From positions 2,418,001-2,482,000 of the forward strand of contig OZ257131.1 of the NCBI GenBank assembly GCA_965278985.1: 64,000 nt of DNA, in the 5' to 3' direction. The DNA comes from CAISIP01 sp965278985 (lineage in GTDB: Bacteria; Pseudomonadota; Gammaproteobacteria; Burkholderiales; Burkholderiaceae_C). The position numbers and the translations under genes were made by a program. Below the pieces are notes generated by a model that made no database searches, was not told where the DNA came from, and saw only the letters and a list, made by a program, of their open reading frames with translations. Of the stretch, positions 61,582-64,000 are shown in pieces. Each line of letters begins with the position of its first letter. Position 1 is the stretch's first letter.

Positions 61582-63752
61582 CCGGCGCGCCCCCCGCCGT
61601 GCAGATCCGCACCCGGCGCCCGCGCGCGCGCCACCACCGTGTCGACATTGGCCGGCCCTATCCCCTCGGCGCCACCCCGACCACGGGCGGCGTGAATTTC
61701 GCGGTGTATGCCACCATCGCTGACAAGGTCGAGGTCTGCCTCTATGCCGAGGACGGCACCACGCAGGTGGAGCGCATCTCGCTGCCCGCTTACACGCAAG
61801 GCGTGTGGCACGGATTCGTGTCGGGCTTGCGTGCGGGGCAGCTGTATGGCCTGCGCGTGCACGGCCCCTACGACCCGGCACGTGGCCTGCGCTGCAACCC
61901 GAACAAGCTGCTGATCGATCCCTATGCCCGCGCGCTGGACCGCCCCGTGCGCGGCGACGCGACGCAGTTCGCCTATGCCGTGGGCAGCGAGAAGGAAGAC
62001 TTCGACGTCGACGCGAAGGACAACGGCCGCACCGCCGTCAAGGGCAAGGTGGTGCGCCTCCAGTTCGACTGGGGCGAGGACCACCGGCCCCGCATCGCGC
62101 CGCAGGACACGGTGTTCTACGAGTTGCACGTCAAGGGCTTCACGCAAACCCTTCCCGGCGTGCCCGAGGCGCAGCGCGGCACCTACGCCGGCCTGGCCAG
62201 CGAGGCCGCCATTGCCCACTTCAAGGCGCTCGGCGTGACCAGCCTGGAGCTGCTGCCGGTGCAGGCCTTCGTGGACGACCAACGCCTGGTGGAAGCGGGC
62301 CTGGCCAATTACTGGGGCTACAACACCATCGCCTTCCACGCGCCCGAGCCCCGCTACGGCATGGGCAAGCCCGTGGATGAATTCAAGGGCATGGTCAAGG
62401 CGCTGCACGCGGCCGGGCTGGAGGTGATCCTGGACGTGGTCTACAACCACACGGCGGAGGGCAACCACCTGGGCCCCACGCTGTCGCTCAAAGGCATCGA
62501 CAACACCGCCTACTACCGCCTATCGCCGGAAGACCCACGCTACTACGTGGACTACACCGGCACCGGCAACAGCATGGACACCAGCTCGCCGGCCGCGCTG
62601 CGGCTGGTCATGGACAGCCTGCGCTACTGGGTCACCGAGATGCACGTGGACGGCTTCCGCTTCGACCTGGCCACCACGCTGGGCCGCGACCCCACGGGCC
62701 AGTATGCCCACCGCGCGGCCTTCTTCCTCGCCGTGGCGCAGGACCCGGTGCTGGCCCGCGTGAAACTCATCGCCGAGCCCTGGGACATGGGACCCGACGG
62801 CTACCAGGTAGGCGGCTTTCCCTCGGGCTGGATGGAATGGAACGGCCGCTACCGCGATGCCGTGCGCGACTATTGGCGCAACGCCGATGCCAGCCTGCCG
62901 GAGTTCGCGGCACGCCTGTGCGGCTCGGCCGACATGCTGATGCCGCAGCGCCGCCCGCCGTGGACCAGCGTCAACATCGTGACCGTGCACGACGGCTTCA
63001 CGCTGCACGACCTGGTGGCCTACAACGAGAAGCACAACGACGCCAACGGCGAAGGCAACCGCGACGGCGAGAGCCACAACCGAAGCTGGAACTGCGGCGC
63101 GGAAGGCCCCTCCGACGACGCCGCCATCCTGGACCTGCGGGCGCGCCAGATGCGCAACTTCCTGACCACGCTGTTCGTATCGCATGGCGTGCCGCTGCTG
63201 CTGGCGGGCGACGAATCCGCGCGCAGCCAGCAGGGCAACAACAACGTCTACTGCCAGGACAGCGCACTGAGCTGGCTGCAGTGGGACCATGACGAGGCCC
63301 AGAAGGCGCAGCTTGCCTTCACGCAGGCCCTCACGCGGCTGCGCAGCGAACTGCCGGTGCTGCGCCTGCCCGCCTGGCCCGTGGGCACCGACACCGAAGC
63401 CGCCGCGCCCGCCATCGCCTGGCACAGCGTCTGGGGCATTCCCATGACCGCCGAGGAATGGGACGATCCGCAGGTGCGCTGCGTCGCGGCCCTGCTGGAC
63501 AGCCCCTACGGCGACGACTCCGTGATGCTGCTGTTCAACAGCACGCCGGAAGAAGTGCTGTTCACGCTGGCCCAGGTGGAAACCGAGCGCACGTGGACGG
63601 TGCGTGTGGACACCCGCAGCGCGCAGGTGCCGCCACCGGACGCGCCAGCACTCCAAGGCGGTGCGCAATGGGCACTCGCCGCGCATTCGATGGCGGTGCT
63701 GACCGCACCGTCGACGCTGCGCACCGCACAGGGCATCAACGCACCCGGTTGA
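61578..63752 (+). CDS. glgX: Glycogen debranching enzyme GlgX (copy 2)
   Basis: 724 residues, GH13_11. Catalytic set intact: nucleophile Asp363 in FRFDLA, acid/base Glu400 in IAEPWD, Asp472 in VHDGF. Relative to the copy at 24112 it has an acidic insertion near 130-165 (GSEKEDFDVDAKDNGRTAV). With GlgC in one unit, it pairs a synthetic with a degradative enzyme, which could mean remodelling of glycogen or trimming during synthesis. Its 3' end overlaps the convergent FAH-family gene by 17 bp. Confidence 0.93.
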   Translation: MTGAPPAVQIRTRRPRARHHRVDIGRPYPLGATPTTGGVNFAVYATIADKVEVCLYAEDGTTQVERISLPAYTQGVWHGFVSGLRAGQLYGLRVHGPYDPARGLRCNPNKLLIDPYARALDRPVRGDATQFAYAVGSEKEDFDVDAKDNGRTAVKGKVVRLQFDWGEDHRPRIAPQDTVFYELHVKGFTQTLPGVPEAQRGTYAGLASEAAIAHFKALGVTSLELLPVQAFVDDQRLVEAGLANYWGYNTIAFHAPEPRYGMGKPVDEFKGMVKALHAAGLEVILDVVYNHTAEGNHLGPTLSLKGIDNTAYYRLSPEDPRYYVDYTGTGNSMDTSSPAALRLVMDSLRYWVTEMHVDGFRFDLATTLGRDPTGQYAHRAAFFLAVAQDPVLARVKLIAEPWDMGPDGYQVGGFPSGWMEWNGRYRDAVRDYWRNADASLPEFAARLCGSADMLMPQRRPPWTSVNIVTVHDGFTLHDLVAYNEKHNDANGEGNRDGESHNRSWNCGAEGPSDDAAILDLRARQMRNFLTTLFVSHGVPLLLAGDESARSQQGNNNVYCQDSALSWLQWDHDEAQKAQLAFTQALTRLRSELPVLRLPAWPVGTDTEAAAPAIAWHSVWGIPMTAEEWDDPQVRCVAALLDSPYGDDSVMLLFNSTPEEVLFTLAQVETERTWTVRVDTRSAQVPPPDAPALQGGAQWALAAHSMAVLTAPSTLRTAQGINAPG

Positions 63753-64000
63753 CCAGCGTGCCGAGGCCGGTGGCCTCGATGCGCACCTCGTCGCCGCTTT
63801 GCAGGAAACGCGGCGGCGTGAAGCCGATGCCTACTCCCGCGGGCGTTCCCGTGAGGATGACATCGCCCGGCAGCAGCGTGATGGCGGCAGAGATGGTTGC
63901 GATCAGCACCGGGATGTTGAAGATCAGGTCACGCGTGTTGGCCGACTGGCGCAGCTCGCCATTGACCCAGCAGCGCACATCGATGGCCGCGCCATCGAGC
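63736..64000 (-). CDS. Fumarylacetoacetate hydrolase family protein (C-terminal part)
   Basis: The last 87 or so residues of a gene whose start lies beyond the window. The FAH C-terminal barrel is evident: VRCWVNGELRQSANTRDLIF, LLPGDVILTGTPAGVGIGF and LQSGDEVRIEATGLGTLVN. These enzymes cleave C-C bonds in beta-diketo acids, or decarboxylate/isomerise in aromatic catabolism. Metal ligands are in the missing part. Convergent with glgX copy 2. Confidence 0.88.
   Translation of the reverse strand, partial: LDGAAIDVRCWVNGELRQSANTRDLIFNIPVLIATISAAITLLPGDVILTGTPAGVGIGFTPPRFLQSGDEVRIEATGLGTLVNRVR

Overview
The window is 64 kb of very GC-rich, densely coded DNA. Gene content (Bug-type solute receptors, a WaaA–KdkA reading frame, DUF3182, DUF2760/Hsp70 pairs, a six-gene Mrp antiporter) suggests a betaproteobacterium of the Burkholderiales, most likely Comamonadaceae (Acidovorax-like). 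This is inferred from protein families; no 16S gene is present. I see no tRNA, rRNA, insertion sequence, prophage or CRISPR array. It reads as ordinary chromosome.

Layout. 1–1.5 kb: end of a Kdo transferase/Kdo kinase fusion. 1.5–7.9 kb: a MarR regulator divergent from a Bug receptor, a three-subunit molybdenum hydroxylase (large, FAD, 2Fe-2S) and a CoxG-like protein, probably a catabolic operon. 7.9–13.7 kb: an AAA ATPase, a DUF3182–alpha/beta hydrolase pair, a hypothetical protein, DUF3750 and a GNAT acetyltransferase. 13.8–18.4 kb: a minus-strand operon of phosphomannomutase/phosphoglucomutase followed by three putative exported proteins (Tat-type coiled coil, TPR, HExxH metalloprotein). 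18.6–27.8 kb: the main glycogen cluster, glgC–glgA on minus and glgP–glgX–malQ on plus. 27.8–29.7 kb: a YefM/YoeB toxin–antitoxin pair, a thioesterase and an ankyrin protein. 29.7–36.7 kb: an ABC importer with an enolase-superfamily enzyme and an M29-like protein, divergent from a GntR regulator. 36.7–42.8 kb: two Hsp70-like proteins, DUF2760 and a Crp-type regulator. 42.8–47.7 kb: an SDR, a Pmp3-like peptide, tam, Ada–AlkA, ogt and a DMT exporter. 47.7–49.7 kb: DUF2167, a membrane protein and a J-domain protein. 50.2–57.2 kb: a GST and the Mrp antiporter operon. 57.3–59.6 kb: proline iminopeptidase, nitroreductase and a PNPOx-like protein. 59.9–63.8 kb: a small ORF and a second glgC–glgX pair. 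The window ends inside a fumarylacetoacetate-hydrolase-family gene.

How the genes fit together. The glycogen genes cover ADP-glucose synthesis, chain elongation, phosphorolysis, debranching and maltodextrin transfer. The adjacent hexose-phosphate mutase could link glucose-6-phosphate and glucose-1-phosphate. No branching enzyme (glgB) is in the window. The second glgC–glgX pair has an upstream palindrome of the form TAGG-N6-CCTACA; a similar site precedes the small ORF at 59.9 kb, and a weaker one precedes the DUF3182 operon, hinting at a shared (perhaps stress) regulon.

Most unusual observations: (1) a dispersed element of about 60 bp fills three intercistronic gaps, carrying the stop codon of the upstream gene and the Shine-Dalgarno of the downstream gene, while a fourth copy sits in frame inside an Hsp70 ATPase domain; (2) the mutase-linked operon of putative exported proteins; (3) the paired Hsp70–DUF2760 cluster, with a membrane-anchored J-domain operon 6 kb away; (4) several palindromic operators that overlap their divergent promoters. 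I did not find a clearly new defence or mobile system.
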